The notes: generated by a model not told the origin, from the letters alone. Shown: positions 12,610 through 26,129, counted from the stretch's first letter. The stretch: DNA of 64,000 bases from Symbiodinium natans (GCA_905221605.1 CAJNDS010002412.1:908886-972885); one strand, 5' to 3'. A program made the numbers and translations.

Positions 12610-15600
12610 TAAACCACGAAAGTTGGCGCACCTCGGGTTCTCAGAGCTTCGAGTTCGGAATTCAGGATTTCAGTCGCACCCCTCTTCGAAACCCTGGTGC
12701 CGGGACCCCAAAGCTCTCAAGTTCGGGGACTAAAGGAAGGACCCTTATAAGGGACCTTAGGGGTTTGGGGGTTGTGTAGGGCTACGTAGGTATATAGGGA
12801 CTACATGAGGTATATCCTTGTACCCCTTAATCGAAACAGCTGTGCGAAGAGTCGTAGAAGCACGCCTCCTGCACGAAGAAACCTTTCACACTCCTGCAGG
12901 GGTGGCCACAGGCCGAAACCCTTGTAGTGGCCGAACCCAAAAAAGGACAAAACGGTGCCACTGGGCTCCCAGTTGTAAGGGGTGGACATTGAAAGTTCTC
13001 CCGCGTAGGGCGTTTTTTTAAGGGTTGTTGAGGGTTTCCACTGTGACGGGAAACCGCGACTGCGGAAAACCACGGGACGGTATGACCGGGTATGACCGGG
13101 TATGACCGGCCGGGTATGCCCGCGGAACGCGGCCACAATGAGGGTTTCAAAATCCTTGGAGAGCCTGAAGGTTAGGGTTTAAGGCTCTTAGTGTTCCAGA
13201 CTTTGGGCTTGTGTGCTCCGGGAAGGTAGTGCTTGGAAACCGCCCTAAACCCTCTAAAAACCCTCTAAACCCTCTAAACCCCAAACCCCAAACCCTAAAC
13301 CCTGTGAACCCCTAAACCCTAAACTGCTCGACCGTGCATGCCTGGGGTTTCGACTTGCGCAAGCCAGTGTGCGGCCCAGAAGAAGGGTTTCGGAGTACTA
13401 AGGGTTTAGGGGTTTGGGGTTTAGGGTTTAGGGTTACTTTCTTTGGTTTTGGGTTCCTTTTTTAGCTACTTATACCTAAAAAGTAAAAGCTTTTACTATA
13501 AGACTTTCTTTGGCTTTAGGGGTTGGTTCCTATTCTCGCTGCTTAACACCTAAAAAAGGAAAAGCTTTTTCCTTTGGTTTTGGCTTCCTATTATAGCTAC
13601 TTATACCTATAATAAGTATGAACGCTTTTTCCCAGGGTCTACTCCAAAATAGGGGAAGGAGGGCTGTGACAGCAACATCCCCAACAAAGGAGTGGCCATG
13701 CCTCACCTCAACCTTATAAACCCTAAACCCTAAAACCCTAAAACCCTAAAACCCCTAAAACCCTAAAACCCCTAAACCCTAAAACCCTAAAACCCTAAAA
13801 CCCTAAAACCCTAAAACCCTAAAACCCTAACCCTAAAACCCTAAACCCTAAAACCCTAAACCCTAAAACCCTAAAACCCTAAAACCCTAAAACCCTAAAA
13901 CCCTAAAACCCTAAAACCCTAAAACCCTAAAACCCCTAAACCCGAAACCCTAAACCCTAAACCCTGAAACCCTAAACCCTAAACCCTAAACCCTAAAGCC
14001 TAAACCCTAAACCCTAAACCCTAAACCCTAAACCCTAAACCCTAAACCCTAAACCCTAAACCCTAAACCCTAAACCCTACCCAAAAACTGACACAGGGAT
14101 CCAAAAGCTCCGGATCAACAGCTCGCTTCCCGCGCGGGTCCTGAGACAGTGGGCCGCACCGGTCCTTGGTAGCCCAGTGACCACCTTGTCATAGGGTTCA
14201 GGGTTCAGGGTTCAGGGTTTAGGGTTTAGGGTTGAGGGTTTAGGGTTTAGGGTTACGTAGGGTTTAGGGTTTAGGGTTTAGGGCGCCCTTTTGAGATGGG
14301 TTGCTTTAGAAGGTTCAAGGTTCCAACCAAAAAAAAAAAACGGAAAAGGGTACCACTGGGCTACCAAGGGGTCCCACTGGAACTGCCGGCCAAGCCTTTG
14401 CTTCAGCTTCGCCAGAGAGGCCACCTCGGGGTTGTTTAGGGTTTAGGGTTTAGGGTTTAGGGTTTAGGGTTTAGGGTTTAGGGTCTAGGGTTTAGGGTTT
14501 AGGGTGTTAAAGCTTGAGGGCTTTTAAGGACATGAAGGTTTAGGGATTGAAGGGCTTTTAGGGCTTTAAGGCTTTCAAAGGTTCAGGGTTTTGAGTTTCG
14601 AGCTTCTAAAGGGTGTTTAGGGTTTCACGGTTCAGGGTTTTAAGGTTCAGGGTTTATTTAAAGGACTCCAGGGGTCAAAAAAACCAACCCACGAAGTTCC
14701 GAAACAAGTGCTTCGCACAACATGTGGGTTCCCGACATTAGGGGTACCTTTTTGAGGTCCTTATTCTAAGGCAATCCTACGATTTGGGGTCTATTTTGTG
14801 GTCCCTTATTTTCGCAAACCCTAAATCTCAGTGGAACCATTAAAGCTGCTAACCGTTACCGCCAGCCTCGCTCTGCGAACAGCAGGCGCTGGTCCTCCAG
14901 GCGGATCCGGTAAACCCTAAACCCTACACCCTAAACCCTAAACCCTAAAGCCTTAAACCTAACGAAGCCCTCAGCCCAAAGCCGTGCTCAACCCTTTTTT
15001 CCCGAAGCGCTGTCTCGTCTGGATTCAGACTTTTCTTGCAATTCTTGCTAGGTTTGGGTGTAGCACCTAGAAAACATTAGTCTAATGAGTCTTGTGATTT
15101 TGAACTCTGGATTTAGGAAAATTCTACACCTAGACCCTCAACAAACCAAACCTAAACCCTAAACCCTAAACCCTAAACCCGAAACCCTAAACCCTAAACC
15201 CTAAACCCTAAACCCTAAACCCTATACCCTAACCGTCCTCCAAGGATGGCACTCGGCCAAGGTGGGCGCCATAGGCGCGGGACCCTCCTCTCGAGGCTGG
15301 ATTCGGGTTTAGGGTTTAGGGTTTAGGGTTTAGGGTTTTTGAGCCCCCTGGGTCTTTGTAGGGAATGAGGAGTTTCTGGTTTCGGGGTTAAGGGGATAGG
15401 GGTTTAGGGGTTTAGGGGTTCCGGGGTTTATGAGTTTAGGGGTTTAGTATGGGTTTAGGGCTTAGGGTTAAGGGTTTCTACATAATCCCGGGCTTAAAGG
15501 GTATAATAAGGCCCTAATTCCCTCGCTTCTCTACTAAGCACCAGGGGGCGATTTGAGAGCTGTAGCAGGTCCCCACGCTCCCAGAACACTGAAGCACTGA

Positions 15601-18600
15601 ATGACCCTAAACCTTTGAATCCCAGACCCTGTAAACCACCCTAAGCCCTAAGCCCTAAACCCTAAACCCCAAACCCTAAACCCTACACCCTAAACCCTAA
15701 TCTAAACACAGCATCCCAACCGAGGCCCAGCGCAATCCTTCTTGCCTTTCAGGTGGCAGGATGTGACATCACCTTTACCCAGCCGCGACGACACCTCCGC
15801 CCAAACGAGGCAACTTGCGCTCACTTCAGGGTTTAGGGTTTAGGGTTTAGGGTTAGGGTTTAGGGTTTAGGGTTTAGGGTTTAGGGTTTGGGGTTTAGGG
15901 TTTAGGGTTTGGGGTTTAGGGTTCAGGGTTTAGGGTTCAGGGTTTAGGGTTTAGGGTTTAGGGTGAAACCGCGAGATGAGCTCTCCAGCCCGAACTCAGA
16001 TCCTCAGCCTATCAGTGAGCCCAGCATGCGGCGCTACCTACCGGTTCCAGTACGGAATTCGATCAGTAGGTACCCTATAGAACCGCTTGGAACGGCTTCT
16101 ATCTGGGGATATAAGGCGCCTGGTAGCCTGATACCCTAATTCACTCTTCAGATCGAATCAAGCTACATCACCCTAAACCCGAAACCCTACTACTAAACCC
16201 TAAACCCTAAACCCTCAACCCTAAACCCTAAACCCTAAACCCTGAACCCTATCAGCCCCGCAAGGCTCAACCTCGAAGTGAGGTATCCGGCCTTGTCGTT
16301 TGGGTTGTCAGTATCGAAAAACCACATGCTGTAGGCCAGGCTTTCCTGAAGTTTTCTTCCATGCCGGATTCTGGCCGCTGAATTCTCAGTAGGGAACTCG
16401 GGAAAGCTCTAGTGCCCTAAACCCTACTGCTCTACAAGCCTTGTGAATAGAAGTGCCTAAACCTCGAAGTCTCTAAGAACTAGGAAGTAACTTGAACATA
16501 CTCTCCTGAACCCTAAACCCTAAACCCTAAACCCTAAACCCTAAACCCTAAACTAAACACCTCGCAAGTACTCTACCGGGCCCTTGTCAGTTGACGTTTG
16601 TTAACAAAACCCTCACAAGGGAAATGGCCCATTTCTTGCGAAAAGTGTTAGCCTTTGGCAAGGCGATCATGGACTTTTAGAACAACCTTCAACGTTTAGG
16701 GTTTAGGGTTTAGGGTGTAGGGTTTAGGGATAGCCAGATCTACCTCATTGTTGTGTGCTAGGGCCTTATTACAACCGCCTGAAACAAAGTAGGCCTTGTG
16801 GTTCGCATGTTGGTGCCTGCACTCGTGCTACTGAACCGACAATCAATCTGAGCATCGTTGCGTTCGTATCGGAATGCCGTGCCCCACATCTTCTCGCAGA
16901 GCTCGATTCCAGATGCGTAGATCTGACCAATCGGGCGACAGTTCCTGGGTAAGCAAGGAGGATGGCGGTTTCCACTCTTTTCCGTCGCAAGAGCCGCTCT
17001 CAAACCGAAAGCCGAAAACCCTAAACTAACCCCTAAACCCTAAACCCTAAACCCTAAACCGAAAACCCTAAACCCCAAACCCCAAACCCCAAACACAACT
17101 CGCCCACCACTGCGGCCATGTGACGGTGCAGTCGTGTGGCCGAGGCCAGCGCCAGGCATTGGCAGAGCCCAGACCTGGGATGTTCTGGAGCGCTCTTAAG
17201 CTCAATTGGGGTTTAGGGTTTAGGCTTTAGGGTTTAGGGTTCGGGGTTTAGGGTTCGGGGTTTAGCGGTTTAGGGTTTAGGATTTAGGGCTTATAGGGGC
17301 TAGAGTTTCGGGCCCAGGTCTCTTTTGAACCCAGACTCTTGTCCTCATCAGCTGGGAGCAGGCGCACAGCAAAGCCCTGAAGCCAACGAATAGAAGGGTG
17401 GCTAGTTTAAACCCTATAAACCCTAAACCACGGTTTAGGGTTTAGGGTTTAGGGTTCCTAGACGGGCCAACCTTACCGTCCAAAAGAAGGATTTCTTGGA
17501 GGTGCATGGGTACTTTTTAACCCCAGGAAGTCTAATTAATAACCTACTTAGAGGACTTGGGGATACTTGGGGGGGCTTATAGGTGCAGATAGGTGCAGTT
17601 AGAACTGGGGTCGTAAGTACCCTGAACCTCCAAGTAGGGTTCAGGGTCAAGGGTTGCTACTGGCAGATCAAAGAGACGGGCGCAGTTGCCACCAGCAGGG
17701 ACGGCATGGCATAGGAAGCGAACTCGCAGCTTTGGCCACTGTTTTGCTCTCGGCTTTCAGGCCGCAATCATGGCTGCGTGGCTAGGGGCTTGGGGTCTAA
17801 GTAAGGTCGAGGGTCCGAGGGTTCAGGGTTTAGCGTTAAACGCTAAACCCGGGTGTAGTTTGCAGAGTCGATGTCTGCGGGCTTCCGTGCCTGTTTGCCG
17901 GGGCGAGTTTGTGCTGCTCACGGCTTTTGCTGGGGTTGTGGGTTTCGGGCTTGCTGGTACGTTGGTGATGGGCGTGCGGTCTGCGACACAGTGCTCCAAA
18001 ATGGCTTCAGACAGCTCAAACACATGCCGCTGTGGAGAGTGATCTGCAGGACTTGGCCAACCCTGTAAGACCTAGAAGCCCGAACACACTAAGCGAACCT
18101 TCATAGGGTTTTAGCCTACAAAGAAACCCGCCTGTTGGTGTACATGGGCTTTGCAGAGTGTGGGGCTATGCGGTCATTTCTCCCGATGATGGCCCCTTAG
18201 TAAGGGGTTAGAGCAGTGAGAGTTAGGAAGGCAATTACCCGCCCCTGAACCTCAAATCCTGAACCCTCAAACGCCGCGAGCTTCCGGCTTCACGCGTGTC
18301 GCCAGGAACACCCTCAGCCCTAAGTTGTGTGCCCCTTTTTTACCCTGAAACCACCCTAAACCCTAAATCCTAAACCCTAAACCCTAAACCCTAACCCTAA
18401 ACCCTGAAACCGAACACACCCTGAATCCAAAAGCTCTCCAGGGGCCGGACAAGCTTTGCACCAGCGGTTCGGCTTCGTGTGGAGATGGCATCGTTTGGCC
18501 TCCTCCTGGGACGCTTTGGCTTTCAAAGTGTTTAGGGACCCTAAACCCTAAACCCTAAACCCTAAACCCTAAACCCTAAACCCTAAACCCTAAACCCTAA

Positions 18601-20570
18601 ACCCTAAACCCTAAACCCTAAACCCTGAACCCTGAACCCTGAACCCTGAACCCTAATTAAACCTTAAACCCACCGATGTCCACAACCCCCCCCCCACCCC
18701 CTGTCTCCTGAAACTTTTACATGGATGGTCTATTAGGCTATGACCCCCAGAATCCTACATGAAGAAGCCTTCTTTGAGGATTCCTGCCCATGCACCAAAC
18801 CCCTGCATAGCTCGGGGAGCCACGAGGTTGTTGCGGGTTTGGGGTTTCGTGATTGTGGTGGTCGAGCGCTTGAGTTGAAGTGCCCTCCGTAGGATGGACC
18901 ACATCAAGCGGGTGTGGTTGTTAAAATCAAATTGGGCCCATCAGACCCAGACGGCCCCTAGGCTTTTGGCACGTTCACAGTTGGAAGGCTTTATGTTCGA
19001 TGGCAGGGACTGCCCTTCCCCTTTTGAACCTGGAAACTGGCCCTAAACCCGAAACCCGAAACCCTAAACCCCAAAACCCGAAACCCGAAGCCCGAAGCCC
19101 GAAACCCTAAACCCTAAACCCTAAACCCGAACCCTTGGGCGCCTCAGGCGTGGCAGCCGACCTCAGGACTGCTGTCAACTCGTTGACAGTCGTTGACCGG
19201 GTCTGAGGGGCCTGCTACAATTCCCAGGGCCCGGTGGTGTAGGGTTTAGGGTCTTGGGTTCTTGGGGGGTGTTTAAGGTTTCGGGTTCAGCACTTCTGGA
19301 TTTACTCCTGAGAATTAGTCCAACCCCCTGCCATCCCATCCACTCTATCATGGAAAAGACTCGTCGAGAACAAGTCAGTTTGGGCACGTCAGTGACCGAT
19401 ACCAATAAGCTACATCAAGCAGGTTTTCATGCAGCGGGAACTAAGCGCAACAGCCTCCAAGAGAGAACAAGTCCTACCTGGCACTCCATTTACCTACAGT
19501 TTCGTAGCAGTTACCCTTAATTTGCATATAGGTCTTACTAACTCTTAAAGCTATAGGTAAAGAGGGGTCCCAGGTTGAGTCTCAGGGTTCGGAGGGGGAA
19601 GGGGGGGGTCGACCTCGGACCTGGCTTCCAACGCTCCACTCGAACTCGGCTCTTCTGCGGCCATGCCGCTTCCCAAAAGTGGGGCCTGCAAGAAGTTTTT
19701 CGTTCAGGGTCTGGGTTTTCGAACCCTAAACCCTAAACCCTAAACCCTAAACCCTGAACCCTAAACCCTAAACCCTAAACCCAAAAACCCTAAACCCTAG
19801 AGCGGTACCTTATTCGTCCTGGTCTTAGCTTCGCGAATACCGGAAACAGCCAGCATGCCAAGGAGTTCCCTTGTTTCTCTCTGTGTCCCTTGTGCAGCTA
19901 GGGTTTAGGGTTTAGGGTTTAGGGTTTAGGGTTTAGGGTTTAGGGTTTAGGGTTTAGGGTTTAGGGATAGATGGGTTAAGCTTCTGCTGTCATGTTACAT
20001 GTTCTGAAAGCGCCCCTGGAAGGTAGGGGCGATGCTCTTCGGGACCCTTGTGCCCTGCAAGAAGTTGACCCATCTGCGCGTCCGATGCCAGTGATTGCTC
20101 CCTCTCAACCCTCTGCCTGGAGCTCTGGTGTCATCCACTCAACCCATCTAACCCTAAACCCTAAACCCTAACCCCTAAACCCTGAATAACCCTAAACCCT
20201 AAACCCTAAACCCTAAATCCCGAAGGGTTTCCGAAAATATCAGAACAAAGCCGCCTTCAGCTTCGACAGGCGCGGGTGGAGCCTGCGCCGGGGTGGCCAT
20301 CCTTTCAGCAATGAGAATAGTGGCTATCGGGTTTACCTGGGTTTAGGGTTTAGGGTTTAGGGTTTACCCTTGACCCTCTTTACCTGCCGTTGTTTATAAG
20401 TTTTGTTTTTCTTATTTTTTTGCTGGGGTTATGCCTATGGTTTAAGGGTAGTTACTACGAAACTGTAGGTAAATAGTCCCAGGTAGTTCTTGGTGCCCGC
20501 AGAACTTCCGGATGAGTATACTACAACAATCTCTTTCGCAGCTGCGTGCCCCATCAGGGCGGAGGGTTAG
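12610..20570 (+). CDS. Series of candidate + strand exon islands
   Basis: Best islands: 12612-12753, 13327-13391, 14096-14162 with 14372-14432 (separated by a family D element; GT-AG removal keeps the frame), 15708-15830 (AILLAFQVAGCDITFTQPRR), 15973-16065 (EMSSPARTQILSLSVSPACG, donor TCA|GTAGGT), 16251-16348, 17092-17200, 17664-17795, 18430-18525 (LRVEMASFGLLLGRFGFQS), 19141-19208, 19609-19707 (STSDLASNAPLELGSSAAMP), 19804-19900, 20007-20150 (EGRGDALRDPCALQEVDPSA), 20241-20330, 20496-20568. They are flanked by telomeric tracts or element families. Gene boundaries cannot be drawn, and chance open frames are certainly included. Confidence 0.35.
12722..12770. repeat. Family L repeat, two copies
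   Basis: GGGACTAAAGGAxGGACCCT then TATAAGGGACCTTxGGGGTT at 12727-12768 and again at 57392-57435, 44 kb apart, nearly identical. Confidence 0.75.
13432..13635. repeat. Tandem repeat of about 85-bp units (three diverged copies)
   Basis: Units start at about 13438, 13501 and 13576 with TTTCTTTGGxTTTxGG, GGTTCCTxTTxTxGCTxCTTA and TACCTAxAAA, followed by AAAAGCTTTT. Spacing varies between copies. Not seen elsewhere in the window. Confidence 0.65.
13721..14083. repeat. Longest telomere-type array in the window (CCCTAAAA then CCCTAAA)
   Basis: About 360 bp. The first 210 bp are mainly the octamer CCCTAAAA; the last 120 bp are the pure heptamer CCCTAAA. The segregation of variants suggests local expansion after insertion. 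Confidence 0.92.
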
Positions 20571-20633
20571 GGTAAACAAAACAAGCACCATTGCGGAGCC
20601 TACCATGAGTCACTGCTGTCCGAAGATGGGCTC

Positions 20634-20770
20634 ACGCTCACGCTCATTCTCACTCTCTTGCTCTCTCGCTCTCTCGCTCTCTCGCTCTCTCACTCTCTCG
20701 CTCTCTCGCTCTCTCGCTCTCTCACTCTCTCACTCTCTCTGTGCCTCTCTCTCTCTCTCTCTCTCTCTGT
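20634..20770. repeat. CT-rich microsatellite (CTCTCG/CTCTCA units)
   Basis: Tandem CTCTCGCTCTCG and CTCTCACTCTCG hexamer-like units grading into pure (CT)n. Similar runs at 41598-41628 and 60790-60870. The apparent open frames across it are repeat translations (LSRSLALSLS). Confidence 0.9.
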
Positions 20771-20882
20771 GCCTGACATACCGCCAGGAACACATCGATG
20801 CTCTCTAGATGTGCAGAGAATTGAACACTATCAGCTTGGATCTCCGAAAACCGAAATCCATCGAAAGGCAACAGCCGTAATA

Positions 20883-20897
20883 TGCACATATACATAC

Positions 20898-20930
<33 letters not shown>
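20883..20930. repeat. TA/TACA microsatellite
   Basis: ATACATATATATATATGTAT-type sequence. Similar blocks at 749-795 (TACA), 33040-33100, 33953-33970 and 40641-40725. Confidence 0.85.
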
Positions 20931-21431
20931 TAGATAGCGGGACAATGGACAAGAACGGCAGGTAGCCCCGAGAAGGATACAGGGGCCAAAGGGAATCATA
21001 CACTTGATAACGTGCTACATATAGTAACACAAGAATCCCCTGGTGCCCCTAAACCCATAGAAATATGATGTACGAAATATTGGAATACGATCATACAATA
21101 ACGCAGTAGTCAGGAATACATAAATACATACAATCATAGACAATACAATAATCATCATAAACTAAAATATATCTCAATATCAGAATCCATTAGGCAACAG
21201 TACGAAACTTGGTAGCCCAGCAACCATCCTATAATAAGGCTCTCTTGTTTGTGTAAAGGGTACCACCCGGCTGCCAAGTATGAGCGGCCAAGTCAATAGG
21301 CCCTTGTGGGGATGAACCCTAAAACCTAAACCCTAAACCCTCATAAACCCTAAACCCTTATAAACCCTATTATTAAACCCTAAACCCTAAACCCGAAACC
21401 CTAAATCCTAAACCCTAGCCCTAGACCCTAA

Positions 21432-22730
21432 ACCCTAAAAACGGCTCTATCCGAGCTCTTGCTGCCCAAGCAGCAGGGGTGGCTGGCACGGCGCAGGCGC
21501 GAGCCTGGGAACTGCGCGGGTAGGGTTTAGGGTTTGGGGTTTAGGGTTGAGGGTTGAGGGTGGAGGGTTGAGGGTTGAGGGTGAGGGAGTCAAGTATTCA
21601 GGGATTCAGGGTTTTTGGGATTAGGGTTTAGGACCACATCTTCCCGTCGGCAGTCTTTTTGGCTGATCCAGCTCAGGCCGCGCGTGGCGAGACAGGCGCC
21701 AGATGCCGCATGGTGCTTGCTTGGACCCTGCGGTGCCTAGTGCCACGTCTGTTTAGGGTTTAGGGTTTTTGGGGTTTTTGGGGTTTAGGCTTAGGGTTTA
21801 GTTAGGGTTGAGGGTTTAGGGTTAAGGGTTAAGGGTTAAGGGTTTAGGGGGGTTTAGGGCATCTGATTCGAAAAATCAGAACATCACTCACTTCTGACAA
21901 AGGCAGGCCTGCTGCTTATCGGTGACAGCATCAAGCACTGGGAGCCGCTGGGAATCAGACTGCTGCTGTCCAGCCACCAGGGGCTGCGGCTGCAGCCTTT
22001 CTTCGTTGCGCAGGGAAATTGAGGCCAGCTAGTTCATCCTAAACCCTAAACGCTAAACCCTAAACCCTATAAACCCTAAACCCTACACCCAAAGCCCTAA
22101 ACCTGAGCGCAAGCCGCGCTGTCAAAGTGTGATCTTGCCTGGCAAAACAAGGCATCTCGGGTTGTTGCAGGCCGTAGAAGCAGCAAAGGACTTCTCCCTC
22201 TGACCCTTCGGTTTGGGAGCTTGGTTACCACCAAGTACCCTAAACCCTAAACCCTAAACCCTAAACCCTAAACCCTAAACCCTAAACCTCAATCCCAAAC
22301 CCTAAACCCTAAACCCAAAACCATAACACCTACGCTCATGGGCTCTGGGAGGGTCGAGCAAGAAACCCCCCTTAAAGCCCATAAAGACTCCGTTTTACAT
22401 CCCACGTAGACGAATAGTAACCTGAACCCTGCAGTCATGCAACCCTAAACCCTAAACCCTAAACCCTAAACCCTACTGTAAACCCTGAATCCTTGAAGCG
22501 CAAGTGCAGAACGCCCTGAGGTGCCACCCGGCAGCACTTGCTGCAGGAGCTGCTGATGGGGAGCAGGCGCCTCAGTACTACAGGCATTGACACGGGTATG
22601 GCTACCCCTAAACCCTAAACCCTAAACCCTAAACAGCCCGCCACCATGGCATCCGCACGTGGTCTTGCAAGGAACAACGTGGCTTTCTTCACCCAAAACG
22701 CAACAGACCTTGCGCTCTGATGTTTACAGC
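21432..22730 (+). CDS. Candidate + strand exons, including a possible SGNH-hydrolase block
   Basis: Islands at 21432-21511, 21632-21750 (HIFPSAVFLADPAQAARGET, donor CT|GTTTAGGG), 21876-22022 (KAGLLLIGDSIKHWEPLG), 22105-22203 (LGLLQAVEAAKDFSL), 22495-22590 (EAQVQNALRCHPAALAAGAA) and 22637-22718 (ASARGLARNNVAFFTQNATD). LLLIGDSIKHW resembles block I of SGNH/GDSL hydrolases, where the Ser of GDS is the nucleophile. The other blocks of that family were not found, so the assignment is weak. The telomeric tracts between the islands would be introns. Confidence 0.35.
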
Positions 22731-22832
22731 AGGTCTGCCTGAATTTTTGCAGCTGGGACTCTTTGATGCCAGGCAAAGCTGCTTAGCAGCAGAACGCTTC
22801 TGAAAGCTGTGAAATCCTGAACGCCTGAAAAG

Positions 22833-23060
22833 CTATGAAATCTCTCGAACTCTCTCAATGTGCTCATCTGATACAACAGAGACACTCCAGACCTGATGAT
22901 ATTCCTCCAGGGCTCGACTTGCCAGCCCCACGACACCAGGATAACACTCATACAGAGTCTCGGTCATGCTAATTTCAAACACCCAGAACGGATAGCGCAT
23001 GCGAGCATAGTGAAAGAACTGCCAAATGCCTGAACACATGTCATCAATATCCAGAATAAA
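22833..23060 (-). pseudogene. Coding-like block, possibly decayed
   Basis: The minus frame reads ICSGIWQFFHYARMRYPFWV-like sequence, rich in aromatics, then ISMTETLYECYPGVVGLASR and EEYHQVWSVSVVSDEHIERV before a stop. A second minus frame (22724-22951) overlaps and continues beyond that stop. A frameshifted copy of a once longer gene would explain this. Origin not recognised. Confidence 0.35.
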
Positions 23061-23701
23061 CCCTAAAACCCTGAACCTTACTTGGCATGTTCTCATGTTC
23101 ATTCGCCAACCTCAACTACTATTTGCGCATGATAAGAACCCGAACAAAAACACAAGACAAGAATCCCATTTGTTGCTTTTCACGTGTGTTGTCGTCCCTT
23201 GTATTTTAGGTAGAGGGGTCCTGAAGCAAATAGGAAGCCCCTACATTGTCCATGAAAAGTCCAAAGCCTTCGACGCAGATGCAAGCACCCTGCACTCTAC
23301 TCTGTCGCAGCAAGCCTTTTCACTTTTCACCCTTCCAAATCCCTCCAGAAAGCTGGAAAAGGGGTTAAGGACGATTGGTGCTGGGATTCCCTTTAGTGCC
23401 CCTCTTGGGATATGAGGATAATGATGCTCCCACTTTTGGTATTTACTGTAGTGAGTCGCAGATGAAAACCCCAAGAACCCATTTCCGAAAGACAACTTCA
23501 GAGGCCCAAGAGGACCCTCTAGCGCTGCCTGAAACCCCTAGACACTAGACACCTCGTATGCAGACGCTGCCATCCACACCCTAAAAACCCTAATCCCTAT
23601 AAACCTAAACCCTAAACCCTAAACCCTAAACCCTGAACCCTGAACCCTGAACCCTGAACCCTGAACTCTGAACCCTGCACCCTGAACCCTACACCCAACT
23701 C

Positions 23702-26080
23702 GGGAAAAGCAAAGTTGAGCCCCGGGCCGCTTGGGCTTGGAGCAGCTGGACTAGCTGCGACGTTAGGCCTTGGCCTGAAGCTGGATGGTGTAGGGTTTAG
23801 GGTTTAGGGTTTAGGGTTAAGGGTTTACTTGATTGGGGTTTGGGGTTTCGGGTTTCGGGTTTGGGGTTTAGGGGTTCGGGCTTAAACGGTTTCAGGTTTT
23901 GGGGACGAGCTGAGCTCTACAGACTCTACAAGGCCCGAAGTCCTGGACCCTGACAGAGACACTCTCTCCCACACACACAGTCGCACAGAGGCCCTCCACC
24001 CTAAATCCTAAACCCTAAAGATAAAACCCTAAACCCTAAACTCTAAACCAAATTGACCACTAAAACCGAAACTTCCCCAATCCCGACTACAACACAACCC
24101 AAGGCCTGTTCCAAAGCGGTCCGAGGGCAGGGCTGGTCTGTACTGGCAGCTGCACGACCAGGGTCTGAGGAACCACCTGAAGAATTGTTGTTGTTTGGGT
24201 GGGTTTAGGGTTGAGTAGTTTAGGGCTTAGGGTTTAGGTTGAGTGGTTTAGGGGTTTACGGTTCCAAAGTTAAGGGTTTCAACTCCCACGCTCGCATGAG
24301 CTTATTTAGGGTTGAAAGGTATGGGTTTCGACTCCCACGCTCGCATGAGCTTTGCGTACATGACTTTAGAGAACAGCATGTTGTAGATGGCGTGATGGTT
24401 TACTAGTGTGGATGATATAGCACACCCCTCTTGCAGTATTGAGAGCCCGAAACGCCTAGACCCTCAATCCCGATCGAAAACAGCCTTGTTTAACTAAACC
24501 CAAACATCTGATTGTGACATAATGCAGGGCGGTGAGAGTTTCGCTGTGCCCATATGGCCAGTCTAGTGAAATTGGTGTTGCTGATACTTGAGATCGGCAG
24601 TCAAGAGGCATGGAAATATCCCCCCCCCCCCCCCCAACAACAGATGCATGTCGCCTTGCTGTTGCAGTTCGATGCTGCGCACGCACACATCTAAGATTCG
24701 ATGGTAGCCACCCCATAACCCTACATCTGCTCAATGTTGTGTACTAAGATTCGATGGTAGCCACCCCATAACCCTACATCTGCTCAATGTTGTGTAGTAT
24801 GAAGTACTTCGCTCTCAGTATCTTCGCACCTTTTAACACGAAACCCAGAACGTGTTGTTACTTGCTGAAGCGCCTAGAACTCTGCTCGTTCAAAGCCAAC
24901 CACAACCCTTTTCCAGCTCTGCAACCTGAACTCTCTCAAATCTTTCTGCTGGGTCTCAAGGTCTCCAGGTATATCCCTCAAGCACTATTTATATAGCATT
25001 TCATTCTCAGAGTTCTGAGCTATTCAGCAAGAAGGGGGGAAGTTTGAAAACACTCTAACAAGTTGATGCCCAGCCAAAGCCCTCTAGCTCTGTATCGGGC
25101 TGGCTCCACCTCAAACCTAAACACCCTTTCTGCGGTCGTTTTTGACACAGGGTCTATGGTTTCGGGAAGCGCCCTAAAGCCTAAACCCTAAACCTTTAAA
25201 CCCTTTTGCCTAAACCCTAAACCCTAAACCCTAAACCCTAAACCCTAAACCCTAAACCCTAAACCCATGCCACCTGCACGGCGGAAGGCGCCGAGACCAC
25301 GCCCAGGGTCTGGAGCACTCGTTGGAGGTCCTGTCCTGAGGGTTTCGGGTTTAGGGTTTTAGGTTTAGGGTTTAGGAATTTGGGGTTTAGGGTTTTAGGT
25401 TTTGGGGTTTATGGTTTAACGTTTAGGGTCTATTTTTTCTGAGGAACTTCCGGAGGGTTTACGGGAAGAAGGGTATTTAGGGCACACGGGGTATATGCGG
25501 TTTAGGGTGTAGGGCTTTAGGGTTTAGGGCTTTTTCTTTGTTGTGCCACCCACCTAGCTGACCCTCAGGCCATTAGGGTTTAGGGCTTTGGGGTCCTTAG
25601 TAGGGGTTGAAGGAATTAGGAACCCCAATCCCTTGAGGGGGGGGGGATATAAGGTACCTAATGCCCTCATTCCCTGCTAAGAACCAGTGAGTTCGAGGGC
25701 TATAGACAATACCTGTTTAAGAGCTAGTCAGGGTCTCTGTTCTTTGCATGCGATATTCAGCACTATTGCAGAAAAGAGGCCTGGGACGGTCGGTGCCGCC
25801 GTGGCCGGTTGCAGCAACACTTGCTGAATGGCGGCAGGCCTCGGTAAAAGAATAAACCCTAAACCCTCAACCCTTATAAACCCTTAAAAGCTCTTATAAA
25901 CCCTTAAAAACCCTAATAAAGCATAATAAACCCCAATAAGCCCCAATAAACCCTAATAAGCTCTAAACCCTAAACCCTAAACCCTAAACCCTAAACAGCC
26001 TAAACCCTAAACCCCAAACCCTAGCTGCAACATCCCATGGCCCGGTCTACAACCTTGGGGACCACATGGACCCTACAAAT

Positions 26081-26129
<49 letters not shown>

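Noticed and set aside
20512-20933. Leu/Ser-repeat protein at 20.6 kb
   Set aside because: The frame is a translation of the CT-rich microsatellite.
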